Shown: positions 43,659-52,964 of the stretch, one piece after another
How positions within the stretch are numbered: the stretch's first letter is position 1
Layout of the letters: each line of letters starts with the position of its first letter
Assembly (NCBI RefSeq): GCF_045310525.1
Contig: NZ_JBJHZY010000003.1
Span: 351,096-415,095, forward strand
Length of the DNA: 64,000 nucleotides
Reading direction: 5' to 3'
Origin: Clostridium_AT radicumherbarum
Lineage (GTDB): Bacteria; Bacillota; Clostridia; Clostridiales; Clostridiaceae
The notes under the pieces: generated by a model
What the model was told of the DNA's origin: nothing
Databases searched by the model: none
What the model saw: only the letters and a program-made list of their open reading frames with translations
Made by a program: the position numbers and the translations under genes

Positions 43659-45464
43659 ATGAAGAAGTATTCAAGTATCACGGCCTGGTTTATAGTTCTG
43701 ATTTTAGTAATATTTGCAGCTTTAACCTTAGTTCAAACCGGTAAAAGCGCTACACCTATTAATTTTAATGATTTTCAGAAAAAATGGATAGATAATAATA
43801 TAGCAAGCTTTAAAGTTGATGATGATAAGATGACGGTAACTGGTAATTACAAGGACGGCACAGCTTATGAAACGGTTGTACCATCTGAAAGATTATTTCA
43901 GTTCATTAGTCAATATCCTAAAACAGGCGATGTAACGGAAGTTTATGCAAAGCCTGCAACTGTTCCATTATGGCTTACTTATATGCCAACTATTTTAATT
44001 GTTTTGCTTATGGTAGCATTTTGGTTTATGTTCATGCAGCAATCTCAAGGTGGTGGTGGTAACAGAGGAGTTATGAATTTCGGTAAGAGTAGAGCAAAAA
44101 TGGCTACTCCCGATAAAAAGAAGGTTACCTTTAATGATGTAGCTGGAGCAGAGGAAGAAAAGGCTGAACTAGCGGAAATAGTAGACTTCTTAAAACAACC
44201 AAAGAGATATATAGAGTTAGGTGCTAGAATACCTAAGGGAGTCCTTTTAGTAGGTCCTCCTGGAACAGGTAAAACACTTCTTGCAAAGGCAATAGCTGGA
44301 GAAGCTGGAGTACCATTTTTCAGTATTTCAGGTTCAGACTTCGTGGAAATGTTTGTTGGTGTAGGTGCCTCTAGAGTTAGGGACCTTTTTGAAAACGCCA
44401 AGAAAAATTCACCTTGCATAGTATTTATAGATGAAATTGATGCTGTAGGCAGGCAAAGAGGCGCTGGTCTAGGCGGCGGTCATGATGAAAGAGAGCAGAC
44501 TCTAAATCAACTGCTTGTTGAAATGGATGGTTTTGGAGTTAATGAAGGAATCATAATGATAGCTGCAACTAACAGACCGGATATACTAGATCCTGCACTT
44601 CTAAGACCAGGAAGATTTGACAGGCAGATAGTGGTAGGGGCTCCAGATGTAAAGGGAAGAGAAGAAATCCTAAAGGTACATTCAAGAAACAAACCTTTAG
44701 ATACAGAAGTAAAATTAGATGTACTAGCTAAGAGCACTCCAGGATTTACTGGAGCTGACCTTGAAAATCTTATGAATGAATCAGCCCTCTTAGCAGTAAG
44801 ACATGATAAAAAAGTTATTGGAATGGATGAGCTTAAGGAAGCAGTGAATAGAGTAATAATGGGACCAGAAAAAAAGAGCAAGATTATTATCGAGAAGGAT
44901 AGAAGAATTACAGCTTATCATGAAGCTGGTCACGCTGTATTAGGCAAACTTCTACCTAACACAGATCCTATTCATGAAGTAAGTATTATTCCAAGAGGTA
45001 TGGCTGGTGGCTATACAATGCATCTTCCTGAGGAAGACAGAACCCATATGCAAAAATCCTGGCTGGAAAATGAAATGGTTATGCTTCTTGGAGGCAGAGT
45101 TGCTGAAAAGCTAATCATTGGGGACATAAGCACAGGTGCTAAAAATGATATAGATAGAACTACTAATATAGCTCGTAAAATGGTTATGGAATTCGGTATG
45201 AGTGAAGAATTAGGTCCTATATCCTTTGGCAGTGGCCATGATGAAGTATTTATGGGTAGAGATTTTGGAAAGAGCAGAAACTTTAGTGAAGAAGTAGCTG
45301 CAAGAATAGATAGTGAAATAAGAAGACTCATTGATGAAGCTTATAGATCTGCAGAGAAGCTTTTATCTGGAAATCTTAACAAACTACATGCTGTAGCTCA
45401 AGTTCTTCTTGATAAGGAAAAAATTGATGCAAAGGAATTTGAAGAAGTTTTTGCAAACGCATAA
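43659..45464 (+). CDS. ftsH: ATP-dependent zinc metalloprotease FtsH
   Basis: 601 residues. TM1 is about 9-26, extracytoplasmic domain 27-103, TM2 about 105-126. The AAA domain has Walker A GPPGTGKT (199-206), Walker B IVFIDEIDAVG (254-264), SRH NRPDILDPALLRPGRFDRQ, and the zinc-binding HEAGH at 421-425. FtsH degrades membrane and short-lived regulatory proteins. The ATG follows GAGGGGGG. It has its own promoter and a clear terminator. Confidence 0.97.
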   Translation: MKKYSSITAWFIVLILVIFAALTLVQTGKSATPINFNDFQKKWIDNNIASFKVDDDKMTVTGNYKDGTAYETVVPSERLFQFISQYPKTGDVTEVYAKPATVPLWLTYMPTILIVLLMVAFWFMFMQQSQGGGGNRGVMNFGKSRAKMATPDKKKVTFNDVAGAEEEKAELAEIVDFLKQPKRYIELGARIPKGVLLVGPPGTGKTLLAKAIAGEAGVPFFSISGSDFVEMFVGVGASRVRDLFENAKKNSPCIVFIDEIDAVGRQRGAGLGGGHDEREQTLNQLLVEMDGFGVNEGIIMIAATNRPDILDPALLRPGRFDRQIVVGAPDVKGREEILKVHSRNKPLDTEVKLDVLAKSTPGFTGADLENLMNESALLAVRHDKKVIGMDELKEAVNRVIMGPEKKSKIIIEKDRRITAYHEAGHAVLGKLLPNTDPIHEVSIIPRGMAGGYTMHLPEEDRTHMQKSWLENEMVMLLGGRVAEKLIIGDISTGAKNDIDRTTNIARKMVMEFGMSEELGPISFGSGHDEVFMGRDFGKSRNFSEEVAARIDSEIRRLIDEAYRSAEKLLSGNLNKLHAVAQVLLDKEKIDAKEFEEVFANA

Positions 45465-45470
45465 TTTAAC

Positions 45471-45499
45471 AAAAAGCATTGCCTAGGCAGTGCTTTTTT
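45471..45499 (+). terminator. Terminator of ftsH
   Basis: AAAAAGCATTGCC pairs with GGCAGTGCTTTTTT (one mismatch). Confidence 0.8.
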
Positions 45500-45629
45500 G
45501 TTATAAAAAATTGTTAAATAAATATTTAATGTATTTTATGAATAATAGTGTCAATAAATAATTGTAATTTTCAGTTTTTTATAATAATATAGAATCATAC
45601 GCAAAATACAACATAATGGAGGTACATAA

Positions 45630-46016
45630 ATGGAATTAAAATTTGAAGCTGGACAGAAACATGAAATACAGGCAGTTGTAGATATTAATGATACTGCTAG
45701 ATTTTATGGTTCTGGCAACCTAGAGGTATTCGCTACACCTGCTATGATAGCATTAATGGAAGGTGCAGCAAAGGAAAGTGTAGAAAAAGTACTGCCAGAT
45801 GGATATACAACAGTAGGCATTGAAGTTAGTATAAAACATATTAAGGCAACGGGAATTGGAATAAAAGTAAGAATTGAAGCTTTACTTGAAAAAATTGAAG
45901 GTAAGAGATTGTACTTTAAGGTGGAAGCTTATGACGAAAATGGTAAAATCGGAGAAGGAACTCATGTAAGATATATAGTTAATTCAGAGGACTTCATGAA
46001 AAGACTAAGCAAGTAA
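45630..46016 (+). CDS. Hot-dog fold thioesterase (FlK-like)
   Basis: 128 residues of the FlK/thioesterase-like family. Typical pattern: AVVDINDTARFYGSGNLEVFATPAMIALMEGAAKE then TTVGIEVSIKHIKATGIGIKVRIEA. The Thr/Glu/His triad known in fluoroacetyl-CoA thioesterase appears to be represented by FATPAM, MEGAA and EGTHVRY. Substrate in clostridia unknown. It stands alone upstream of fhs. Confidence 0.82.
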   Translation: MELKFEAGQKHEIQAVVDINDTARFYGSGNLEVFATPAMIALMEGAAKESVEKVLPDGYTTVGIEVSIKHIKATGIGIKVRIEALLEKIEGKRLYFKVEAYDENGKIGEGTHVRYIVNSEDFMKRLSK

Positions 46017-46094
46017 TTCTAATTTATGATTGTTAATTGTTATATATAAATTGTTATTTGTCATTTACTAATCAAAAAACAAGGAGGAAATGAA

Positions 46095-47765
46095 ATGAAA
46101 AGCGATATCGAAATAGCACAAAGTGCTAAAATGCAGCCAATAACAAAAATTGCAGGGAAATTAGGTCTTGGAGAAGAGGATGTGGACTTATATGGTAAGT
46201 ATAAGTGCAAAATCTCCTTAGATGTACTTAAAAGATTGGAAAACAAAAAAGACGGTAAGCTTATATTAGTTACTGCTATAAATCCTACAGCTGCAGGTGA
46301 AGGCAAATCTACAGTTACAGTAGGACTCGGACAAGCACTTTGCAGAATAGGGAAAAATGCAGTTATTGCCTTAAGAGAACCTTCTCTTGGACCAGTATTT
46401 GGGGTTAAAGGAGGAGCAGCTGGCGGCGGCTATGCTCAAGTTGTTCCAATGGAAGATATAAACTTACACTTCACAGGGGATATGCATGCTATAACTGCAG
46501 CTAATAACTTATTATCAGCTGCAATAGACAATCATATACATCAAGGTAATTTACTTAGAATTGATTCAAGAAGAATAATTTTTAAAAGAGTTATGGACAT
46601 GAATGATAGATCCCTTAGAAGTATAGTGATTGGTATGGGTGGAAAAGCAAATGGTTTCTTAAGAGAAGATGGGTTTATGATTACCGTTGCTTCTGAAATT
46701 ATGGCTATACTATGCCTTTCAAAAGACTTAATGGATCTTAAAGAAAGAATAGGTAAGATTTTAATAGCCTATAACTTAGATGGTCAGCCAGTATTTTGTA
46801 AGGACTTAAAGGTTCAAGGTGCTATGGCTCTTCTTATGAAGGATGCTATAAAGCCAAATTTAGTACAGACCTTAGAAAACACTCCTGCAATTATTCATGG
46901 GGGACCATTTGCAAATATTGCTCATGGATGTAATTCATTACTTGCTACAAAAACAGCACTTAAGCTTGGAGATTATGTAGTAACAGAGGCAGGCTTTGGA
47001 GCCGATTTAGGAGCAGAAAAATTCTTTGATATAAAATGCAGATACGGAGGACTAAAGCCTGGCTGCGTAGTAATAGTAGCTACAGTAAGAGCTCTTAAAC
47101 TACACGGTGGAGTTAAGAAGGATTCTTTAAGTATACCAAATGTGGATGCTCTTTCTAAGGGAATTGAAAACCTTGAAAAGCAGCTTGAAAATGTAATGAA
47201 ATTTGGTGTAAAACCTGTAGTAGCCATAAATAGATTCATTACTGACAGTGAAGAAGAACTTAAGTTTATTGAAGATTACTGCAATAAACTTGGTGTACAA
47301 GTTGCTTTAACTGAAGTTTGGGCAAAAGGAGGAGAAGGAGGAGAAGCTTTAGCAGAAAAAGTACTAAAGGTTTTAGAAAAAGATGAAGCTGACTTTAAAG
47401 TATTATATGACGAAAAATTAAGTATTAAGGAGAAATTAGGAGCTATTGCTCAGGAAATATACGGTGCTGACGGAGTAAATTTCACGAAAGATGCCGAAAA
47501 ACAGGTTAAGGAACTTGAAGCAATAGGCTTAGACAAGCTTCCTATTTGTGTAGCAAAAACGCAATATTCCTTGTCAGACAATCAAAATTTACTTGGCAGA
47601 CCAAGAGGATTTAGTATAACTGTAAAAGAGGTAAGAGTATCTAATGGGGCTGGTTTCATAGTCGCTCTAACAGGAGATATCATGGTTATGCCAGGGTTAC
47701 CAAAGCTTCCAGCAGCAGAAAAGATGGACATTTTGGAAGATGGTACTATTGTAGGACTATTCTAA
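46095..47765 (+). CDS. fhs: Formate--tetrahydrofolate ligase
   Basis: 556 residues, normal length. Motifs: ITAINPTAAGEGKSTVTVGLGQAL (phosphate-binding loop), REPSLGPVFGVKGGAAGGGYAQVVPMEDINLHFTGDMHAI, and PGLPKLPAAEKMDI near the C-terminus. It makes 10-formyl-THF from formate, THF and ATP, for purines or, in acetogens, the methyl branch of the Wood-Ljungdahl pathway. No other pathway gene is adjacent, so no acetogenesis claim is made. SD AAGGAGG. Confidence 0.97.
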   Translation: MKSDIEIAQSAKMQPITKIAGKLGLGEEDVDLYGKYKCKISLDVLKRLENKKDGKLILVTAINPTAAGEGKSTVTVGLGQALCRIGKNAVIALREPSLGPVFGVKGGAAGGGYAQVVPMEDINLHFTGDMHAITAANNLLSAAIDNHIHQGNLLRIDSRRIIFKRVMDMNDRSLRSIVIGMGGKANGFLREDGFMITVASEIMAILCLSKDLMDLKERIGKILIAYNLDGQPVFCKDLKVQGAMALLMKDAIKPNLVQTLENTPAIIHGGPFANIAHGCNSLLATKTALKLGDYVVTEAGFGADLGAEKFFDIKCRYGGLKPGCVVIVATVRALKLHGGVKKDSLSIPNVDALSKGIENLEKQLENVMKFGVKPVVAINRFITDSEEELKFIEDYCNKLGVQVALTEVWAKGGEGGEALAEKVLKVLEKDEADFKVLYDEKLSIKEKLGAIAQEIYGADGVNFTKDAEKQVKELEAIGLDKLPICVAKTQYSLSDNQNLLGRPRGFSITVKEVRVSNGAGFIVALTGDIMVMPGLPKLPAAEKMDILEDGTIVGLF

Positions 47766-47825
47766 TTATAAGCATAAATTTTTATCATCGGCTAATTTAA
47801 TAAATTTAACATAAATACCTTGAAA

Positions 47826-47896
47826 AATGCTAAAGCTATTGTATAGGGAGGGATAGATATGAAAAAGATTTTGATCCCAGTCATAGCTTTAGCATT
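47826..47896 (+). promoter_or_regulatory. Inverted repeat enclosing the RBS and start codon of the VCBS-like gene
   Basis: 47826-47839 and 47883-47896 are perfect 14-nt reverse complements. The loop holds the SD (AGGGAGGG) and ATG 47859, and an inner 5-bp pair (GGGAT with ATCCC) covers part of the SD. The right arm lies in codons 9-13. If folded in the mRNA, initiation would be hindered. Confidence 0.5.
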
Positions 47897-48740
47897 ATTT
47901 TTATTGTTACCATATTATTATATGAAAGCTGAGCAAAGTAATGAAGAATATAAAAATAATAGTGAATTTAAGTGTAAGTATCTAAAAATAGGTAAGGATG
48001 CAATTATTTTAGATTATAAATATGAGGATATTAATGGAGACAATTTAAAAGATAATATAATACTTATTGGATACAGAACTGACAAAATTAATCCCTCAGC
48101 ATTTAGAGACATAAAAGTAATCATTCAAGATTCCTACTCTAAAAAATATTATGCAATTTCTATTGGAAAACTGAATTCAGGACATAATGGTAAAGTTTTT
48201 TTAGGTGACTTTAATGGAGATAGGATTAATGATATTTTAGTTGCTGTAGGAAATGGAAATTGTTCCTATTATAGCTTATTTTCGTTTAAAAATAATAAAT
48301 GCAAGTATTTAATGGATGAAAGTGTATTTTTCAAAGGTATGACCTATAATATCGACTTTATCAATAATTTTAAAGTTAAAGTAACTAATAAAAATTTAAA
48401 TGATTTTTATTTATTAGATGTTAATAATAAAAAAAATACCTATATAAATCTAGGCATCTATTTAGATGATGGCAGATTACTTAAAAAAAATAAAGGTTCA
48501 TATAAAAGCATAAACTCTTTAGTCCCCATAGATGAAGACAATAATGGAATATACGAGTTAAAGTGCATACAAACTATATATGGTATAAGTAATTTAGACA
48601 CTTTAGGTTATGGAAAAACAATTTGGAAATATAACGGTAGAAAAATGGAACTTAAAAGCTATGAGTTTTTAGAATTTGCAAGTCCTGGAACTAAAGAGAA
48701 ATTTCAAAATGTAATACCAGTTGGAAACTTTAATAAATAA
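47859..48740 (+). CDS. Exported protein with VCBS/FG-GAP-like repeats
   Basis: 293 residues. A signal peptide or anchor covers residues 4-22 (ILIPVIALALFLLLPYYY). Three Asp/Asn-rich motifs resemble calcium-binding FG-GAP/VCBS turns: YEDINGDNLKDNIILIG (about 55-71), LGDFNGDRINDILVAVG (about 115-131) and PIDEDNNGIYEL (about 226-237). No enzymatic residue is evident; probably a beta-propeller-like surface protein. The start codon region lies within an inverted repeat. It shares a terminator with the convergent GerMN gene. Confidence 0.78.
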   Translation: MKKILIPVIALALFLLLPYYYMKAEQSNEEYKNNSEFKCKYLKIGKDAIILDYKYEDINGDNLKDNIILIGYRTDKINPSAFRDIKVIIQDSYSKKYYAISIGKLNSGHNGKVFLGDFNGDRINDILVAVGNGNCSYYSLFSFKNNKCKYLMDESVFFKGMTYNIDFINNFKVKVTNKNLNDFYLLDVNNKKNTYINLGIYLDDGRLLKKNKGSYKSINSLVPIDEDNNGIYELKCIQTIYGISNLDTLGYGKTIWKYNGRKMELKSYEFLEFASPGTKEKFQNVIPVGNFNK

Positions 48741-48764
48741 AAGGGGCTGTTTACAGCCCCTTAT
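48741..48764. terminator. Bidirectional terminator between the VCBS-like and GerMN genes
   Basis: AAGGGGCTGT / ACAGCCCCTT, 10 bp, TT loop region. Confidence 0.8.
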
Positions 48765-48765
48765 A

Positions 48766-49866
48766 CTATTTATTTACTTCTATAGAATTTTTAGTGCTGA
48801 CGGTAAAGGTTTCACCCTTTTTCATTACTATATGTCCTGAACTATAAGGAGCATTTTCAATGGTAATATAAACTTTTGATGCATTATAATATCCACCTAA
48901 GGTATTAGTTATGCACTGCAAAATAAGTGACTCTACTCCTGCACCAGCATTCATTTCCTTTACAAAATCCTTTGTAAAGTCTACATAGACAGTATTTCCA
49001 TTTAGATATAGGCTTTTTATTTTAACATCAGGACCTAAAAGCTTATTTAAATCTTTTGAAGGTGCTTCTTTAAACAGCTTTTCAAAGGTAATTTTAGTCA
49101 TATCATTGGTTTTAAAATTAAGCTTCTTTTTTACAAAATATAACTTTTCACTATTTACATTAGGATAGTAAAAGCTAACCTCTTGCTCTAAGGCTGAATT
49201 TGGAGTAATACTATTTAAACTAGATTTAACTTCAGAACCATTAGAATTGTAAATAGTTTGTACTAATCCTGTATTTAATGCATAGTAATCTAAGGTTTTG
49301 TCAGCTCCCTTTTCTGTAGTTATCTCCAAAGCCTTATAACTTCCTAGTAGAGTAGTTATAGGAACATCTACATTTGAGATATACCGTCTTCTTCCATCGG
49401 ATAATGTCCAAGAGGTTCCTTTAACTAATGGCTCTTTTAAAAGTATTTCATCTTTATTGCTTGGCTTTGATGTAAAATCCTCTCTGTAGTAGCACTCTTC
49501 TTTTGAGAAAATCAATTTTAATTCTCCATCTTTATATTCTAAGACATTTACTACTTCCGTTCCACCATTATTCTTTCTTAGCTGAATACGATTGCTTTTT
49601 ATGAAATCTACGGAAAGTCTAAAAGCTGCATACTCATTTCCCTTGCCCACATATTCATACTTTTCATTTTCCTTAAAAGGATAAAAATCATTAATTTTAT
49701 AGGTGCTTGTATTAGCAACGTTTGTACCATCAGTGCCCGAAGGAACTTCATTAGTGGTATTAGACTTTGGATTATCATTTGCATTTATAAGGTTTTTCAC
49801 ACTGTCACAACCAATAAGTATTGATATAGAGAAAATAAGTAAAATAGAGCATACTGCTTTTTTCAT
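48766..49866 (-). CDS. Lipoprotein with C-terminal GerMN domain
   Basis: 366 residues. The lipobox ISILIGC places the lipidated Cys at 20, followed by a Ser/Thr/Asn-rich linker to about 55. Residues 60-240 form a beta-rich region I do not recognise. The last ~120 residues look like a GerMN (sporulation/spore germination) domain: LNKLLGPDVKIKSLYLNGNTVYVDFTKDFVKEMNAGAGVESLILQCITNTL. The domain is found in spore germination and cell-envelope lipoproteins. ATG 49866 follows AGAGGGAT. Function otherwise unknown. Confidence 0.82.
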   Translation of the reverse strand: MKKAVCSILLIFSISILIGCDSVKNLINANDNPKSNTTNEVPSGTDGTNVANTSTYKINDFYPFKENEKYEYVGKGNEYAAFRLSVDFIKSNRIQLRKNNGGTEVVNVLEYKDGELKLIFSKEECYYREDFTSKPSNKDEILLKEPLVKGTSWTLSDGRRRYISNVDVPITTLLGSYKALEITTEKGADKTLDYYALNTGLVQTIYNSNGSEVKSSLNSITPNSALEQEVSFYYPNVNSEKLYFVKKKLNFKTNDMTKITFEKLFKEAPSKDLNKLLGPDVKIKSLYLNGNTVYVDFTKDFVKEMNAGAGVESLILQCITNTLGGYYNASKVYITIENAPYSSGHIVMKKGETFTVSTKNSIEVNK

Positions 49867-50012
49867 TCTAATCCCTCTTTTATATTTTTTATTAATTCGA
49901 TATAATCCTTATTTTAATAGAAAATAATATATAATTAAGATATGCTTGTACAAGAATTATAAGGTTATATATTAATAATATGCTCTAATACAATATTAAT
50001 GTATAAAATGAC

Positions 50013-50519
50013 TTATCTTTTTATTTTCAAGTTTAAAAATTTTTGTTCCTCTGCTCTAGAATCATTATTAACATAAAAACTGTACTCATGTAATACCTTT
50101 GGATTTTTTTTAGATTCAATATTCAATATTAGTAAATTGCCTTTAAAATTAAAGTTTTTAACCTTATCCCAAGTATGCAGCGTACCTCCGACCATTATAC
50201 CATTCTCAAAAATCCCTATACCAAAGTATTGTAGTACCAAATTTGATGAAAACATCATAAATAACATAGTCGTAGCAAGCAGAGTTGACATTTCAGGTTT
50301 TTTAAAAAATAGAACACAGTTAATTACAATAATAAGCAGTATGCCTATAAGGATAAATACTTGATTTTTGTACTTTAAGTCTTTTATACCTAGCTTGAAT
50401 TTTCCAGCTTTTTTAGAATTTAAAAGAACACGTATAATTAAATAAATAGATACAATAAATAGAATAAAAAAGACTATCATTAAAATCCAGTCAGAAATAC
50501 TAATTGCTTGATTCTCCAT
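50013..50519 (-). CDS. Hypothetical membrane protein (168 aa)
   Basis: Three to four membrane segments (about 9-32, 52-70, 80-98), then a cytosolic C-terminal part with GIGIFENGIMVGGTLHTWDKVKNFNFKGNLLILNI. This pattern reminds me of small membrane proteins such as DUF5673, but I am not certain of the family. It lies alone between the GerMN gene and the divergent thyA promoter. The ATG at 50519 has a GAGGTAAT site. Confidence 0.65.
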   Translation of the reverse strand: MENQAISISDWILMIVFFILFIVSIYLIIRVLLNSKKAGKFKLGIKDLKYKNQVFILIGILLIIVINCVLFFKKPEMSTLLATTMLFMMFSSNLVLQYFGIGIFENGIMVGGTLHTWDKVKNFNFKGNLLILNIESKKNPKVLHEYSFYVNNDSRAEEQKFLNLKIKR

Positions 50520-50619
50520 ACTTTAATTACCTCTTATTTGTTATAGAATTTATATTTATTATTATACAATATAATGTATCTGCTAGCAAAAGTTACACCT
50601 AATAATTTTCTTAAAATTA

Positions 50620-50648
50620 TTAACCCTTCAGCCTAATTTTGATATAAT
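50620..50648 (+). promoter_or_regulatory. SigA-type promoter of thyA-folA
   Basis: TTAACC, 17-nt spacer, TATAAT (50643-50648), 32 nt before ATG. Confidence 0.5.
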
Positions 50649-50679
50649 ATTTTTATTAAGATACAAAAGGAGAGTATTT

Positions 50680-51474
50680 ATGAGTTTAGCTGATAAACAA
50701 TATTTGCAATTAGTTAGAGAAATTTTAGATAATGGATTCTATGAAACAGAAAATAGAACCGGAATACCAACTTATAAACTTCCTCATAAAATATTTCAAT
50801 TTGATTTGCAAAGGGAGTTTCCTATACTTACAACTAAATTTGTAGCCTTCAAAACTGCCGTAAAGGAGCTTTTTTGGATATATAGAGATCAATCAAATGA
50901 TGTAAAAAAGCTTCAGGAAGAAAATGTTCACATCTGGGATGAGTGGATGAGGTCAGATGGAACTATAGGTACTGCCTACGGATGGGTTGTTAAAGAGTAT
51001 AATCAAATAGATAAACTTATAGAAGGACTCAAGAAAGATCCTCAGGGCAGAAGACATATAATGAGTCTTTGGCAGATACCTCATTTAGATGGGGGAGCAC
51101 TTCATCCTTGTGCCTTCTTAACAATGTGGGATGTAACTGATGGCAGGTTAAATTGTATGCTAATTCAAAGGTCTGCTGATTTGCCTCTTGGTGCACCATT
51201 TAACATGTGCCAATATGCAGTTTTAGTACATCTTATAGCTCAGGTAACAGGTTTAAAACCTGGACTATTTACACATGTTATAAATAACGCCCATATTTAT
51301 GAAAATCAAGTAGAAGGTATGAAGCTTCAGCTATCCCGGGAAAAGGAGGCCTATGAGGCGCCTAAGCTTTGGATTAATCCTGATATAAAGAACTTCTACG
51401 ATTTCAAAATTGAAGATGTAAAGCTTATAGATTATAAATATCATCCTGCAATAAAAATGGAGGTGGCTGTATAA
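50680..51474 (+). CDS. thyA: Thymidylate synthase
   Basis: 264 residues, classical ThyA. The catalytic Cys144 is in GGALHPCAFLTMWD; also RTGIPTYKL, QRSADLPLGAPFNMCQYA with the substrate-binding residues, and HIYENQVEGM. It methylates dUMP using 5,10-methylene-THF, producing dihydrofolate that the next gene product recycles. SD AGGAGAG. The stop overlaps the folA start (TAATG). Use of ThyA plus FolA rather than ThyX is notable but ordinary. Confidence 0.96.
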   Translation: MSLADKQYLQLVREILDNGFYETENRTGIPTYKLPHKIFQFDLQREFPILTTKFVAFKTAVKELFWIYRDQSNDVKKLQEENVHIWDEWMRSDGTIGTAYGWVVKEYNQIDKLIEGLKKDPQGRRHIMSLWQIPHLDGGALHPCAFLTMWDVTDGRLNCMLIQRSADLPLGAPFNMCQYAVLVHLIAQVTGLKPGLFTHVINNAHIYENQVEGMKLQLSREKEAYEAPKLWINPDIKNFYDFKIEDVKLIDYKYHPAIKMEVAV

Positions 51475-51968
51475 TGCTCAGTATTGTTGTTGCCATAGCA
51501 GATAACAATGTTATTGGTAAAGAAAAAAGTCTTGCTTGGTATTTACCTAATGATTTAAAAAAATTTAAGGACATAACTATGACAGGAAGTAAAACTATGA
51601 TTATGGGAAGAAAAACCTTCGAATCCTTGCCTAAGGTACTTCCTGAAAGAAAACATATAATACTAACCAATAACAAGGATTATAAGGTTATGGATGAAAA
51701 TGTAAAAGTGGTAACTAACCTCCATGAGCTTAAACCCTATATTGAAGCTAAGGAAGAATATTTTGTAATTGGGGGAGGACAAATCTTTAAACTACTTTTC
51801 CCATATACAAATAAAATGTATATAACTGAAATTCATGAGAATTTTGAGGGAGACACTTTCTTTCCTGAATATGATAAAACTAAATGGGAAGTAATAGAGA
51901 ATAGGGAAGGCATAGTGGATGATAAAAGTAAATATAAACATAACTTTCTAACCTTGGTGAGAATATGA
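51474..51968 (+). CDS. folA: Dihydrofolate reductase
   Basis: 164 residues. SIVVAIADNNVIGKEKSLAWYLPNDLKKFKDIT contains the acidic residue (Asp in PNDLKKF) that protonates substrate; GRKTFESLP and VIGGGQIFKLLFPY contact NADPH; EIHENFEGDTFFPEYD ends the fold. It reduces DHF to THF, closing the cycle with ThyA. Start overlaps thyA stop; terminator directly downstream. Confidence 0.96.
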   Translation: MLSIVVAIADNNVIGKEKSLAWYLPNDLKKFKDITMTGSKTMIMGRKTFESLPKVLPERKHIILTNNKDYKVMDENVKVVTNLHELKPYIEAKEEYFVIGGGQIFKLLFPYTNKMYITEIHENFEGDTFFPEYDKTKWEVIENREGIVDDKSKYKHNFLTLVRI

Positions 51969-51970
51969 TT

Positions 51971-51994
51971 AAAGAGGCATTAAGAGCCTCTTTT
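51971..51994 (+). terminator. Terminator of thyA-folA
   Basis: AAAGAGGC / GCCTCTTTT. Confidence 0.75.
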
Positions 51995-52114
51995 CTTCTA
52001 TGATCAAGTAAAGAAGTCAACTGACTTTTGACAAGCTATTAATAGTAAATACTTGCAATAAAGGTGTTTAATAATATAAACATAATAATCTAGAGAATTT
52101 GCTAAAAGTTTCAC

Positions 52115-52142
52115 TTGACAATTTAAATTGAAAGTATAGAAT
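52115..52142 (+). promoter_or_regulatory. SigA-type promoter of coaX-dus
   Basis: TTGACA, 16-nt spacer, TAGAAT. Confidence 0.55.
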
Positions 52143-52175
52143 AAAAACGTAATTTAAAAGAGAGTGGTGTTTATA

Positions 52176-52964
52176 GTGATATTAGTTCTGGATGTTGGGA
52201 ATACCAATATAGTCCTGGGTGCCTATAAGGGCAAAAATTTAATAGCAGACTGGAGATTGGCTACAGATAATAATAGAACTGCAGACGAATATGGAATTCA
52301 GGTCACACAGCTATTTATGCTTAAGAAATTAAGCTTAGAAGAGGTAGAAGGAGTAATAGTATCTTCGGTAGTGCCAAATATAATGTATACTATAGAACAT
52401 ATGATAAGAAAGTATTTTAATAAAATGCCAATAATTGTTGGACCAGGAATAAAAACTGGTATTAATATCAAATATGACAATCCTAAGGAAGTAGGTGCAG
52501 ACAGGATAGTTAACGCTGTTGCTGCTCATGAAATGTATAGGAGAGCACTTATTATAATTGACTTTGGAACAGCAACCACCTTCTGTGCTGTGACTAAAAC
52601 CGGAGATTATCTAGGAGGTGCCATTTGTCCTGGTATTAAAATTTCCTCTGAAGCACTATTTGAAAGAGCAGCAAAGCTTCCTAGAGTAGAACTTATAAAA
52701 ACTCCTGGAGTTATTTGTAAAAATACAGTTACAAGTATGCAAGCGGGTATTGTATATGGATATACTGGAACTGTTGATTATATTGTTAAAAAAATGAAGG
52801 AAGAAATGGAAGACTACGGTGAAACCGACCCACTTGTAATAGCAACAGGTGGTTTAGCAACTCTTATTAGTAAGGATTCTAAATATATTGCTAAGGTATC
52901 TCCATATCTTACCCTAGAGGGCTTAAGAATATTATATGAGAAAAATACAGAAATGGTGGTTTAA
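52176..52964 (+). CDS. coaX: Type III pantothenate kinase
   Basis: 262 residues. The N-terminal phosphate-binding motif ILVLDVGNTNIVLGAY, GADRIVNAVAAHEMY, DFGTATTFCAVTKTGDYLGGAICPG and the C-terminal ATGGLA are typical of CoaX. It phosphorylates pantothenate in the first step of CoA synthesis. I place the start at GTG 52176, giving the usual MILVLDVGN start with a GAGTGGTG site upstream; the frame is open to GTG 52164. Its stop overlaps the dus start (TAATG). Confidence 0.94.
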   Translation: MILVLDVGNTNIVLGAYKGKNLIADWRLATDNNRTADEYGIQVTQLFMLKKLSLEEVEGVIVSSVVPNIMYTIEHMIRKYFNKMPIIVGPGIKTGINIKYDNPKEVGADRIVNAVAAHEMYRRALIIIDFGTATTFCAVTKTGDYLGGAICPGIKISSEALFERAAKLPRVELIKTPGVICKNTVTSMQAGIVYGYTGTVDYIVKKMKEEMEDYGETDPLVIATGGLATLISKDSKYIAKVSPYLTLEGLRILYEKNTEMVV

